Of a stretch of 64,000 nucleotides of DNA, positions 33,847 to 42,188 are shown piece by piece. A program made the position numbers and the translations under genes. The notes below the pieces were generated by a model that saw only the letters and a program-made list of their open reading frames with translations, was not told the DNA's origin and ran no database searches. This stretch comes from Chloroflexota bacterium (GTDB lineage: Bacteria; Chloroflexota; Anaerolineae; Aggregatilineales; Phototrophicaceae), in assembly GCA_011523545.1 (NCBI GenBank), contig WTGN01000081.1, forward strand, positions 1-64,000. Reading direction: 5' to 3'. Within the stretch, counting starts at the first letter, position 1. Each line of letters opens with the position of its first letter.

Positions 33847-34740
33847 ATGAGCGAAAAAATCGGATTCATCGGCCTGGGCATCATGGGCCGCGGCATGGTC
33901 GACAACTTGATGAAAGCCGGCTTCGCGGTCACGGTTTGGAACCGCACCGCGAGCCGCATGGAACCTTTCCTGGAGCGGGGCGCGGCCGGCGCGGTTTCAC
34001 CCAAAGCGGTCGCGGCAGCCAGCGACATCACCATCATCTGCGTCAGCGACACTCCCGATGTCGAGGCGGTTGTGTTGGGCGAGGGCGGCGTGATTGAAGG
34101 CGCAGCGGCCGGCGATCTCGTCATTGACATGAGCACGATCAACCCGGTCAACACGGTCGAAATCGGCGAACAGCTCAAGGCCAAGGGCGTGGCCATGCTT
34201 GACGCGCCGATCAGCGGGGGCAGCGAGGGCGCCGCCAATGGCACGCTCAGCATCATGATCGGCGGGAGCGACGACGATGTGGCGCGCGCTATGCCCTGTT
34301 TCGAGGCGATGGGCAGCACCATCACCCATGTCGGCGAGGCGGGCGCGGGGCAGACGGTCAAGCTCTCGAATCAGATACTTTGCGTGGTCAATATGCTGGC
34401 GGCGAGCGAGGCCCTGCTTTTCGCGCAGGCGGGCGGCGTCGATCTGGACAAGATGCTGAGCGCTGTCACCGGCGGCGCGGCCGGCAGTTGGATGCTGGCG
34501 AACCGGGGTCCGCAGGTGATCAATGATTATTGGGCGCCGGGCTTCTCGATTGATTTGCAGCAGAAAGACCTGCGGCTGGTGCTGGGCGCGGCGGATGAGA
34601 TGGGCATCCCGGTGATTGCGACGGCGCTCTGCTTCAACTTGTATCGGACGCTACAGGCGCAAGGGCTGGGCGCCGAAGGCAACCACGGCATCATCAAGGC
34701 GCTGGAAGCGATGGCGGGGCTAAAGGCGCGCTTGACTTGA
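33847..34740 (+). CDS. Beta-hydroxyacid dehydrogenase (3-hydroxyisobutyrate / tartronate-semialdehyde reductase family)
   Basis: A 297-residue NAD(P)-dependent dehydrogenase. Dinucleotide motif 'GFIGLGIMGRGMVDNLMKAG' sits at the N-terminus. The substrate motif 'DAPISGGSEGAANGTL' is near 120, the catalytic Lys lies in 'GQTVKLSNQ' near 172, and the cofactor-side 'QQKDLRL' near 240. The family reduces tartronate semialdehyde to glycerate or oxidises 3-hydroxyisobutyrate; the two cannot be separated by eye. Start at ATG 33847 places the Rossmann strand at residue 5. It is a stand-alone gene between the small membrane protein (opposite strand) and the Uma2 pair. Confidence 0.9.
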   Translation: MSEKIGFIGLGIMGRGMVDNLMKAGFAVTVWNRTASRMEPFLERGAAGAVSPKAVAAASDITIICVSDTPDVEAVVLGEGGVIEGAAAGDLVIDMSTINPVNTVEIGEQLKAKGVAMLDAPISGGSEGAANGTLSIMIGGSDDDVARAMPCFEAMGSTITHVGEAGAGQTVKLSNQILCVVNMLAASEALLFAQAGGVDLDKMLSAVTGGAAGSWMLANRGPQVINDYWAPGFSIDLQQKDLRLVLGAADEMGIPVIATALCFNLYRTLQAQGLGAEGNHGIIKALEAMAGLKARLT

Positions 34741-34831
34741 ATGGCTTCGAGGCGCCATAAACCGAAACCGAATGATTTGTGCGGAGATGTGTTATTCTCC
34801 TGGTGGACGCTAACGACAATTGGAGCGGATG

Positions 34832-35413
34832 ATGGCGACAGAATTAGCGGAACGCCTGCTGACCGTTGACGAATTCTTGGAATGGGAAAGCCAACAAACC
34901 TCCAGACATGAATTGGTAGAGGGCCGGGTCGTTCAAATGCCAGGCGCAAGCAGACCGCACAATCGTATCGTCCTGGACCTTGCCCGCGCGCTCGAGGATA
35001 GACTGCACAGCCAGGCATGCGAGGTGTTTGCCGTTGAAGTCGGTGTGCTGGTCAATCTTGAGGGGACATACACCTACCCCGATGTGATGGTTGTGTGTGG
35101 AGAACAGAGAATCCGCGCCGGCGCTCCGCAGGCTTCGCTGGAGAATCCTACGCTGCTTTTTGAGGTCCTGTCACCATCGACGGAAACGTATGACCGCAAT
35201 CAAAAGTTGGAGCAGTACCGACAGATTCCTTCGCTTCTGGGCTATTTCCTCGTCGCGCAAGACAAGCCGCTGATTGAAGCGCACACGCGCTCCTTCGACG
35301 ACTGGCAGTATCGCGAGCATGCCGGGTTGGATGCCAGACTGCATATTCCGTCGCCGGACTGCGAAATCCCGCTGAGCGAGATTTACCGGCGCGTACGCTT
35401 CAAAGACGCGTAA
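34832..35413 (+). CDS. Uma2 family putative endonuclease (tandem copy 1)
   Basis: A 193-residue protein of the Uma2/DUF820 family, a PD-(D/E)XK nuclease-like fold widespread in Cyanobacteria and Chloroflexota. Recognisable features are 'LTVDEFLEWE', 'RHELVEGRVVQMPGA', 'GTYTYPDVMVVCG' with the core Asp, 'LENPTLLFEVLSPSTE' with the core Glu, and 'DRNQKLEQYRQIPSLLGYFLV' shown in part, which ends the fold. The start MATE is chosen because the paralogous gene downstream has the same TTGGAGCGGA leader before its ATGGCGAC. Function in vivo is unsettled; such genes multiply like mobile or accessory elements. Confidence 0.85.
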   Translation: MATELAERLLTVDEFLEWESQQTSRHELVEGRVVQMPGASRPHNRIVLDLARALEDRLHSQACEVFAVEVGVLVNLEGTYTYPDVMVVCGEQRIRAGAPQASLENPTLLFEVLSPSTETYDRNQKLEQYRQIPSLLGYFLVAQDKPLIEAHTRSFDDWQYREHAGLDARLHIPSPDCEIPLSEIYRRVRFKDA

Positions 35414-35570
35414 GCTATTGCTCCACAAATCTGCCGTCCAGGCGCTTCTAGGGCAAATCTGCGCGCTGAAAGCGATGACCGGGATCCAGGCTCGGATATA
35501 GACGAAAACCGACTATACAGACGGAGATATGGTATGCTTGTGGTCACAGTATATGCCGTTGGAGCGGAGC

Positions 35571-36152
35571 ATGGCGACTGAAATCGCGGATCGAATGATG
35601 AGCGCGGAGGACTTCCTTGAATGGGAAAGCGCGCAACCATATCAACACGAATTAATCGACAATCGAGTCTACGATATGACTGGCGCAACTCCTTCGCACA
35701 ACCTGATCAACCTTGACCTTGCCTTCGCCCTAAAAAGTAGACTGTACCGCAGGGGATGCCGAGTGTTTGGCATGAATATCCAAGTCCAAGTTGACCCGTC
35801 GGCAACGTTCACCTATCCCGATGCAGTAGTCGTATGTGGCGAATCAAGATTCAGATACGAGACCTCGCCACCCATGTTAGAGAATCCTACGCTTCTGTTT
35901 GAAATCCTATCGCCCTCCACCGAAAGGATTGACCGGAAAAGAAAGAGTGAGCAATACCTGCAAATCCCTACACTCTCCGGTTACTTCTTGGTTTCGCAAG
36001 ATAGACCGATGATTGAAGCGCACACACGCTCCGGCGAAGACTGGAGGCTTCGCATATTTTCGGGCATGGACGCCACGCTAGTTATTCCGACGCCGGACTG
36101 CGAGATTCCGCTGAGCGAGATTTACCAGCAGGTGAGCTTCGCCGACGCCTAG
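35571..36152 (+). CDS. Uma2 family putative endonuclease (tandem copy 2)
   Basis: A 193-residue paralogue of the preceding gene with the same motifs: 'MSAEDFLEWE', 'ATFTYPDAVVVCG', 'MLENPTLLFEILSPSTE' and 'PDCEIPLSEIYQQV'. The ribosome site and first codons (TTGGAGCGGAGCATGGCGAC) are nearly identical to those of copy 1, so the duplication includes the leader. Base composition is slightly more AT-rich than neighbours. 157 bp separate the two genes. Tandem duplication of Uma2 genes is common; no partner protein is evident. Confidence 0.85.
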   Translation: MATEIADRMMSAEDFLEWESAQPYQHELIDNRVYDMTGATPSHNLINLDLAFALKSRLYRRGCRVFGMNIQVQVDPSATFTYPDAVVVCGESRFRYETSPPMLENPTLLFEILSPSTERIDRKRKSEQYLQIPTLSGYFLVSQDRPMIEAHTRSGEDWRLRIFSGMDATLVIPTPDCEIPLSEIYQQVSFADA

Positions 36153-36259
36153 TCCTGTTTACTATCACCCGCGCTGCCTTGCAATTCATCAATTGTAAAT
36201 CGCCCTTGAAGCGGGCATAATCTCTCCCGTTCAAAAGATTCTATGCTGCGAGGCAGACT

Positions 36260-36976
36260 ATGACTCCAATACGTGTAACCGTTTGGCATGAATACCGGCA
36301 TGAGAAACTCGAGAAACATGTCGGCGACGTTTATCCCGAAGGCATCCATGGGGCGCTGGCGGCGGGGCTGGCCCCCTACGGCTTTGACATCCACACGGCC
36401 ACGCTTGACGAGCCGGAGCATGGGCTGACGCAAGCGGTGCTCGACAACACCGACGTCCTGACCTGGTGGGGCCACATGGCGCATGGCGAGGTCAGCGACG
36501 AGATCGTTGACCGCGTGCAAGAGCGAGTCTTGAATGGCATGGGTTTGATCGTGCTGCACTCGGGGCATCTGTCGAAGATCTTCCGCCGTTTGATGGGCAC
36601 CGGCTGCATGCTGCGTTGGCGCGAAGCCGATGAGAAAGAGCGGATTTGGACGGTCGATCCTTCGCATCCGATCTGCGATGGCTTGCCGGAATATATCGAA
36701 ATCGACGAAGCCGAGATGTACGGCGAGCATTTCGATATACCGCCGCCGGACACGCTGGTCTTCATCAGCTGGTTCGAGGGCGGCGAAGTCTTCCGCAGCG
36801 GCTGCTGCTATCAGCGCGGGCAGGGCAAGATCTTCTACTTCCGCCCGGGGCACGAGACCTATCCCATCTTTCACATGCCAATCGTGCACAAGGTGATCGC
36901 CAACGCCATCAACTGGGCCAAGCCGGTCTCCAACAGTTCGCCCGTGCGGGGCAACATCCCCAAATTCATGTCATAG
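36260..36976 (+). CDS. thuA: ThuA family protein (trehalose utilisation)
   Basis: A 238-residue protein with the class-I glutamine-amidotransferase-like fold of ThuA. The motifs are '[12 protein letters not shown]', '[14 protein letters not shown]', '[22 protein letters not shown]' shown in part, '[11 protein letters not shown]', '[10 protein letters not shown]' and '[15 protein letters not shown]'. In rhizobia ThuA works with the oxidoreductase ThuB in converting trehalose-type disaccharides to keto-derivatives. Here the next gene is a double Gfo/Idh/MocA protein, which matches the ThuB family, so a ThuA-ThuB-like pair is likely. The actual disaccharide substrate is unknown. Confidence 0.88.
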   Translation: MTPIRVTVWHEYRHEKLEKHVGDVYPEGIHGALAAGLAPYGFDIHTATLDEPEHGLTQAVLDNTDVLTWWGHMAHGEVSDEIVDRVQERVLNGMGLIVLHSGHLSKIFRRLMGTGCMLRWREADEKERIWTVDPSHPICDGLPEYIEIDEAEMYGEHFDIPPPDTLVFISWFEGGEVFRSGCCYQRGQGKIFYFRPGHETYPIFHMPIVHKVIANAINWAKPVSNSSPVRGNIPKFMS

Positions 36977-37045
36977 CCATCAATTTGTGAGTTGCCCACC
37001 AATGACAGATATATGTCGCGGCGACTACCACGAATTAACAGAACC

Positions 37046-37115
37046 TGTAGGGGCGTTTCGCTGAAACGCCCGCCGTTGAATGCAAAAATGTAGGGGTTAC
37101 CCATCGGGTCGCCCG
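37046..37115. repeat. Two TGTAGGGGCG-family hairpins
   Basis: The first copy has the inner stem GTTTC/GAAAC; the second has lost some pairing (GGGGTTACCC...GGGTCGCCC). They fill the gap between thuA and the double oxidoreductase gene. Confidence 0.75.
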
Positions 37116-37129
37116 ATAAAGGAGTCATT

Positions 37130-39382
37130 GTGCAACCTTTAAACGTTGGCATCATCGGCACGGGCAATATCGCCCCGGCTTACATAAAAGGCTGCGCGCC
37201 CTTTGATGTGATTGCGCTGACGGCTTGCGCCGATATTCTTGAAGATCGCTCGCAAGCATTCGCCGCCGAGCATGGCCTGACGGCTTACAGCGTCGCCAAC
37301 CTGCTGGCGCGGGACGATGTTGATATCGTCATCAACCTGACCTTGCCAGCCACGCATGCCGAAGTCTCGCTGCAAATCATCGAGGCGGGCAAGCACGTCT
37401 ACTGTGAGAAACCGCTGGCGATCAACCGCGCCGATGGACTCAGCGTCATCACGGCGGCGGCGGCGGCCGGCCTGCGTGTGGGCTGCGCGCCCGATACCTT
37501 CCTCGGCGGCGGCGGGCAGACCGCGCGCAAGGCGATCGATGATGGCCTGATCGGCGCGCCAATTGCAGCGACAGCGACCTGGCTCTCGCATGGCCACGAA
37601 AGCTGGCACCCCAACGCCGGCTTTTATTACCTGGAAGGCGGCGGCCCCATGCTCGACATGGGTCCCTATTATGTGACAGCGCTGATCAACTTGATGGGAC
37701 CGGTCGCGCGAGTGTCCGGCTCAGCGCAGATGACCTTTGATGAGCGCGTCGCCACCAGCGAAGCGCTGATGGGCCAGCGTCTGTCGGTTGAGGTCAACAC
37801 GCATGTCGCTGGCACACTCGAGTTTGAAAGCGGCGCCATCGCAACCGTGATCATGAGCTACGATATATGGGGCAATCACCTGCCCCACATAGAAATCCAT
37901 GGAAGCGAAGGTTCGCTCAGCGTGCCCGACCCCAATCGCTTCGACGGCTCGGTAGCGGCGCTGAAGGGCGGAACGCGCGACTGGGTCGATATCCCGCTGA
38001 CGCACAGCACCAACATCGGCCGCGGCGCCGGCGTCGCCGATATGGCGCAGGCAATCCAATCAGGCCGGCCGCATCGAGCCAGCGGCGATCTCGCTTTTCA
38101 CGCCCTGGACATCATGCTGGCGCTCGAAGAATCGTCCGAATCGGGCGAGCATGTCGAGATCAAGAGCACGCTGGAGCAGCCCTTGGCGCTGCCTCCCGGC
38201 TTGCCCGATGGCCGGCTGGAGGCGAGGCCGGTTTCCGTCAGCGCTTCGCCAGCAAGTCCCCGGTTCTTCGAGACGGAAGCGCCCGCCGGAACGTTGAATG
38301 TGGGCATCATCGGCACCGGCAATATCGCGCCGGCTTACATCAAAGGCAGCGCCGGATTTGACAATATCAAGATCACCGCCTGCGCCGATATTTTGGCCGA
38401 GCGCGCGAATGCCTTCGCCGCCGAGCACGGACTGATCGCTTGCAGCGTCGACGATATGCTGGCGCGCGACGACATCGACATCGTCATCAATTTGACCATT
38501 CCGGCCGCCCATGCCGATATCTCGCTGCAGATTATCGAATCGGGCAAACATGCTTACTGCGAGAAACCGCTCGCGATCAATCGCGCGGACGGGCAAAGGG
38601 TCGTTGAAGCGGCGACCGCGGCCGGCGTCCGCATCGGCTGCGCGCCCGACACCTTCCTTGGCGGCGGCCTGCAAACCGCGCGCAAGGCGATCGACGACGG
38701 TCTGATCGGGAAGCCGATCGCGGCGACGGCCGTCTTCATGGCGCATGGGCCGGAGAGCTGGCACCCCAACCCGGGCATCTTTTACCAAGAGGGCGCCGGC
38801 CCGCTCTTCGATATGGGTCCCTACTATCTGACGGCGCTCGTGCATCTGCTGGGGCCGGTCGCGCGCGTCTCGGCATCGGCGGGCATGAGCTTCGCCGAGC
38901 GCGTCGCCACCAGCGAAGCCTTGATGGGCCAGCGGCTGCCGGTCGAGGTCAATACGCATATCGCCGGCACGCTGGAATTCGCGGGCGGCGCCATCGCCAA
39001 TGTCGTCACCAGCTTCGATGTCTGGGGGCATCACCTGCCGAACATGGAGGTTCACGGTGAAGCCGGTTCGATGAGCGTGGGCGACCCCAATCATTTTCAT
39101 GGCGCGATCCACATCGTCAAAGGCGGAACGCGCGACTGGCTGGAAATGCCGCATACGCACCGCACAGATTTCGGGCGCGGCGCCGGCGTCGCCGATATGG
39201 CCGCCGCCATTCAGGCCGGGCAGCCGCATCGGGCCAGTGGCAAGCTGGCTCTCCACGTGTTAGATATCATGTGCGCGCTGGAAGAATCGGCGGCGCAGGG
39301 GCGGCGGGTCGCGCTGGAGAGCACGGTGACGCAGCCGACGGCGCTCCCGGTGAGCTTGGCGGATGGGACGTTGGATTTCTAA
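37130..39382 (+). CDS. Internally duplicated Gfo/Idh/MocA oxidoreductase (two full domains in one chain)
   Basis: A 750-residue protein made of two complete Gfo/Idh/MocA dehydrogenases joined head to tail. Copy 1 covers about residues 1-365 and copy 2 about 387-750, separated by a Ser/Pro-rich linker ('SVSASPASPRFFE'). Each copy has its own Rossmann motif 'GIIGTGNIAPAYI', its own 'YCEKPLAINRADG' and the 'DMGPYY' substrate-domain segment, so both active sites look intact. Over the first 100 residues about four in five positions match by eye, while substitutions are spread evenly. Start is GTG at 37130 with AAAGGAG upstream. Family members normally have about 350-390 residues and form dimers or tetramers; this chain would be a covalent dimer. 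Preceded by thuA. Confidence 0.9.
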   Translation: MQPLNVGIIGTGNIAPAYIKGCAPFDVIALTACADILEDRSQAFAAEHGLTAYSVANLLARDDVDIVINLTLPATHAEVSLQIIEAGKHVYCEKPLAINRADGLSVITAAAAAGLRVGCAPDTFLGGGGQTARKAIDDGLIGAPIAATATWLSHGHESWHPNAGFYYLEGGGPMLDMGPYYVTALINLMGPVARVSGSAQMTFDERVATSEALMGQRLSVEVNTHVAGTLEFESGAIATVIMSYDIWGNHLPHIEIHGSEGSLSVPDPNRFDGSVAALKGGTRDWVDIPLTHSTNIGRGAGVADMAQAIQSGRPHRASGDLAFHALDIMLALEESSESGEHVEIKSTLEQPLALPPGLPDGRLEARPVSVSASPASPRFFETEAPAGTLNVGIIGTGNIAPAYIKGSAGFDNIKITACADILAERANAFAAEHGLIACSVDDMLARDDIDIVINLTIPAAHADISLQIIESGKHAYCEKPLAINRADGQRVVEAATAAGVRIGCAPDTFLGGGLQTARKAIDDGLIGKPIAATAVFMAHGPESWHPNPGIFYQEGAGPLFDMGPYYLTALVHLLGPVARVSASAGMSFAERVATSEALMGQRLPVEVNTHIAGTLEFAGGAIANVVTSFDVWGHHLPNMEVHGEAGSMSVGDPNHFHGAIHIVKGGTRDWLEMPHTHRTDFGRGAGVADMAAAIQAGQPHRASGKLALHVLDIMCALEESAAQGRRVALESTVTQPTALPVSLADGTLDF

Positions 39383-39494
39383 AGCCCAACCGCACCCCCA
39401 AACCCCCTCCCCGACGCATCAGGGAGGGGGCTCTGACCCCTTCAATTTTTAAGTTACTCAGGCAATTCAAGCGCGCCGATGTCGCAGGCGGCAT

Positions 39495-41213
39495 CTAAAA
39501 CTTCGGCTGCCAGACCGGGCCGGCCGGATCCTTCCCCCGCAGAAAATCGAAATCACAGCCCAGCGGCGCCTGGTTGACGCTGCGCAGGTAGAGTTGGCCG
39601 TAACCGCGTGTGTAAGCCGGCGGCGGCGCTGACCACACCGCGCGGCGTTCCGCTAGCTCCGCATCACTCACATGCAGCTGCAAGCGGCGCTCGGCCACGT
39701 TCAGCTCGATTTCATCGCCATCGCGCACTAGGGCGAGCGGTCCGCCGATGGCCGTTTCCGGCGCGACATGCAGCACGATCGTGCCATAGGAGGTGCCGCT
39801 CATGCGGGCGTCGGAGATGCGCACCATATCGCGCAGACCTTGTTTCAGCAGCTTGCGCGGGATGGGCAGGTTGCCGATTTCGGGCATGCCGGGGCCGCCG
39901 ATGGGCCCGGCGTTCTGCAGCACGAGCACATGGTCAGGCGTCACGTCGAGCGCGGGGTCGTGGATGCGCGCCTTGACATCGTCAGCATCTTTGAAGACGA
40001 GGGCGGGGCCGCGGTGCTGGCAGAGCGCGGGACTGGCGGCGGCGTGTTTGATGACCGCGCCATCGGGCGCCAGGTTGCCACGCAGGATGCTCAAGCCGCC
40101 CTCTGGCGCGAGCGGGTCGTCCAGCGGGCGAATGATATCGCGATTGCTGACTTCGGCATCGGCGACATTTTCCGCCAGCGACCGCCCGGTCACGGTGAGC
40201 GCGTCGCCATGTAGCAGGGGCAGAAGCTCCTTCAGCACAGCCGGGATGCCGCCAGCATAGAAGAGGTCTTCCATCTGATAGTCGCCGCTGGGGCGCATAT
40301 TGGCGATGAGCGGCGTACGGCGGCTGATCTCATCAAAGCGCGCCAGCGGCAGGTCGACGCCGACGCGGCCGGCGATGGCGGGCAGGTGGACGATGGCGTT
40401 GGTGCTGCCGCCGACGGCGTGGAGCAGGGTGATGGCGTTGTCGAAGGCTTCGGCGGTCAAGATCTGCGACGGTCGGATGTCGCGCTCGACTAGTTGGACG
40501 ATTTGGCGGCCGGCCGCCTGCGCCAGCTGGGTACGGCGCGAGTCGCTCGCCGGTATGGCGCCGTTGCCCGGCAGGGCCACGCCCAGCGCTTCCATCAGCG
40601 AGTTCATGGTCGAGGCGGTGCCCATGACCATGCAGTGGCCGGCGCTGCGCACCAGGTTAGCTTCGACCGCCTTGTAGGTCTCGGCGTTGATCGCCCCCGC
40701 TTCGTACTCGGCGGTGTAGCGGCGGCAATCGGTGCAGGCGCCCAGGATCTCGCCCTGATAATGGCCATTGAGCATCGGCCCGCCGCTGACCATGATGGCC
40801 GGCAGGTCGGCGCTGGCGGCGCCCATGAGCGCGGCGGGGGTGGTCTTGTCGCAATTAGTCAGCAGGACAACGCCGCTTAGCGGATTGCCGCGGATCATCT
40901 CTTCGGTGTCCATGGCGGCCAGGTTTCGGCAGAGCATGGATGTCGGGCTGAGGTAGATCTCGCCGAGGGAGATGGTCGGGAATTCGAGTGGGAAGCCGCC
41001 GGCCTGCAGCACGCCGCGTTTGACCGCTTCACTCAGGGCGCGCAGGTGGCTGTTGCAGTGGTTGAGCTCGCTGAAGGTGTTGCAGATGCCGATGAGCGGG
41101 CGGGCCATGTCGGCGGGTTCGTAGCCACTGGCGGTGGTGAAGGCGCGGCGCGTGAGCCCCGCGACGCCCTCGGCGCGGAAGAAGTCTTGCGAGCGGGAGG
41201 CGGTTTTGGACAT
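39495..41213 (-). CDS. IlvD/Edd family sugar-acid dehydratase (pentonate/hexonate type)
   Basis: A 572-residue Fe-S dehydratase. Motifs such as 'KRGVLQAGGFPLEFPTISLGE', shown in part, 'NLAAMDTEEMIRGNPLSGVV', 'NCDKTTPAALMGAA' with a cluster Cys, and 'AVGGSTNAIVHLPAI' place it nearer the catabolic arabinonate/xylonate dehydratases than the biosynthetic dihydroxy-acid dehydratase. It would convert an aldonic acid to a 2-keto-3-deoxy acid. The ATG complementary to 41211-41213 is chosen. The longer frame upstream is encoded by a CACAGAG-type repeat and has no family similarity. It converges with the ThuA/oxidoreductase genes, which could produce the aldonate it uses. Confidence 0.88.
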   Translation of the reverse strand: MSKTASRSQDFFRAEGVAGLTRRAFTTASGYEPADMARPLIGICNTFSELNHCNSHLRALSEAVKRGVLQAGGFPLEFPTISLGEIYLSPTSMLCRNLAAMDTEEMIRGNPLSGVVLLTNCDKTTPAALMGAASADLPAIMVSGGPMLNGHYQGEILGACTDCRRYTAEYEAGAINAETYKAVEANLVRSAGHCMVMGTASTMNSLMEALGVALPGNGAIPASDSRRTQLAQAAGRQIVQLVERDIRPSQILTAEAFDNAITLLHAVGGSTNAIVHLPAIAGRVGVDLPLARFDEISRRTPLIANMRPSGDYQMEDLFYAGGIPAVLKELLPLLHGDALTVTGRSLAENVADAEVSNRDIIRPLDDPLAPEGGLSILRGNLAPDGAVIKHAAASPALCQHRGPALVFKDADDVKARIHDPALDVTPDHVLVLQNAGPIGGPGMPEIGNLPIPRKLLKQGLRDMVRISDARMSGTSYGTIVLHVAPETAIGGPLALVRDGDEIELNVAERRLQLHVSDAELAERRAVWSAPPPAYTRGYGQLYLRSVNQAPLGCDFDFLRGKDPAGPVWQPKF

Positions 41214-41234
41214 GGGCTTGGCCTTTATCTTTTT

Positions 41235-41262
41235 CGCCACAGAGACACAGAGGCACAGAGGT
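41235..41262. repeat. CTCTGTGG-type dispersed repeat
   Basis: CCACAGAGACACAGAGGCACAGAG, here described by its units, is a purine-rich CACAGAG repeat just upstream of the dehydratase gene. Related sequence occurs at about 41549-41572, 46455-46490, 52150-52190 and 63815-63840. Because it lies in the dehydratase 5' region it creates a spurious N-terminal extension in that frame. Confidence 0.65.
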
Positions 41263-41317
41263 ATTTTGACCGGATTCGATTGCGCCATTATACTGAATGC
41301 GAGCGCGAGGAGGGGGC

Positions 41318-41530
41318 TTGGCGACAAGTGACATTGGTTTGAAGCGGATTGAAAAAGAATATCAGAGCGTGCGCGACGGGCAAGACGATATCCTCGACCG
41401 GATCGACACCTACGAAGCGGCGCTGCTGGGGCTGACGCAGGCGGTCGCGGAATTGAATGAAAAGGTGGACAGGCTCATGGCGCACCTGGACGTGCCGCCC
41501 AAGCTGCCGGCGGGCTTCGTCAGGGAGTGA
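41318..41530 (+). CDS. Small coiled-coil protein
   Basis: A 70-residue protein starting with TTG at 41318, supported by a strong AGGAGGGGG ribosome site 2 nt upstream of the codon; an in-frame ATG at 41297 has no such site. Residues about 8-58 form a continuous amphipathic helix with heptad spacing ('IEKEYQSVRDGQDDILDRI', 'LTQAVAELNEKVDRLMAHL'). The end is Pro-rich. It resembles short coiled-coil proteins that accompany Uma2-like or membrane proteins, but no family is certain. It is divergent from the dehydratase gene. Confidence 0.55.
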   Translation: MATSDIGLKRIEKEYQSVRDGQDDILDRIDTYEAALLGLTQAVAELNEKVDRLMAHLDVPPKLPAGFVRE

Positions 41531-41663
41531 GGTGGCGGGGGATTTTGCCACAGAGGCGCGGAGGGCACAGACGTTTGTCGGTTCAGATACAAGTTAGACT
41601 GACTATGGAATAGATGTTAACATTGAGATGAATTTACCGACTGCCGCCATGCGGATTGCATGA

Positions 41664-42188
41664 ATGCCTATACCTCCAAACCTTGTCAAACAGGAGTTGC
41701 ACTTCGCCTATTTCCGTGCTGTTGTAGCCGATGCCGGGGCAACCGCCGCCCCGCCCACGCCAGACATCGGCATAGACTTTGTCGTGTCAGGCGCTCGAAT
41801 TCGTAACGAAACCAAATTTGCACCTACTGGGCTTTCATTCTTATGTCAACTCAAGTCGACCACTGACTGGAAGATTAGCGGCGATCACGTCGTCTATGTA
41901 GTAGATGCAGATGCGTACAACAAGCTGGCTGAATTGAAGAAAGGTCTAGGAATTCTCATATTATACGCACTTCCGACGGACGGGACGGAGCCACTCTCGG
42001 TCACGGAGGAGATGTTGCGACTTCGCAAATGCTGCTATTGGTACCGTATACCGCGCGCACCTACAACCAAAACTAGTTCAAAGACCATTTACATCCCTAG
42101 ATCACAAGTGTTTGACCGCCACGCCGTAACTCACTTGCTGGATACCGATAGACTTGACGCATATAGTGGACAGGTAGAAGCAAAATGA
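41664..42188 (+). CDS. DUF4365-like putative PD-(D/E)XK nuclease, AT-rich island gene 1
   Basis: A 174-residue protein with the pattern of the DUF4365 domain: an early Glu (E11), 'TPDIGIDFVV' (Asp 38) and 'FLCQLKST' (Gln 62, Lys 64), which together make a restriction-endonuclease-like E-D-QxK core. It ends with a helical tail. The gene and its partner are clearly more AT-rich (lines sampled at 35-45 percent GC against about 60 or more around them), with different codon choice, which suggests recent transfer. It overlaps the next gene by ATGA. DUF4365 proteins occur in accessory regions and some defence-like contexts. A nuclease effector role is inferred, not shown. Confidence 0.72.
   Translation: MPIPPNLVKQELHFAYFRAVVADAGATAAPPTPDIGIDFVVSGARIRNETKFAPTGLSFLCQLKSTTDWKISGDHVVYVVDADAYNKLAELKKGLGILILYALPTDGTEPLSVTEEMLRLRKCCYWYRIPRAPTTKTSSKTIYIPRSQVFDRHAVTHLLDTDRLDAYSGQVEAK

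Noticed and set aside
37130..39382. Treating the doubled oxidoreductase as an assembly duplication
   Set aside because: The two halves differ at many scattered positions and are joined by a distinct linker, so they are not an assembler copy of one sequence.
39495..41327. A longer dehydratase start 38 codons upstream
   Set aside because: The extra N-terminus is encoded by a CACAGAG-type repeat and does not match the family; the ATG complementary to 41211-41213 fits the family length.
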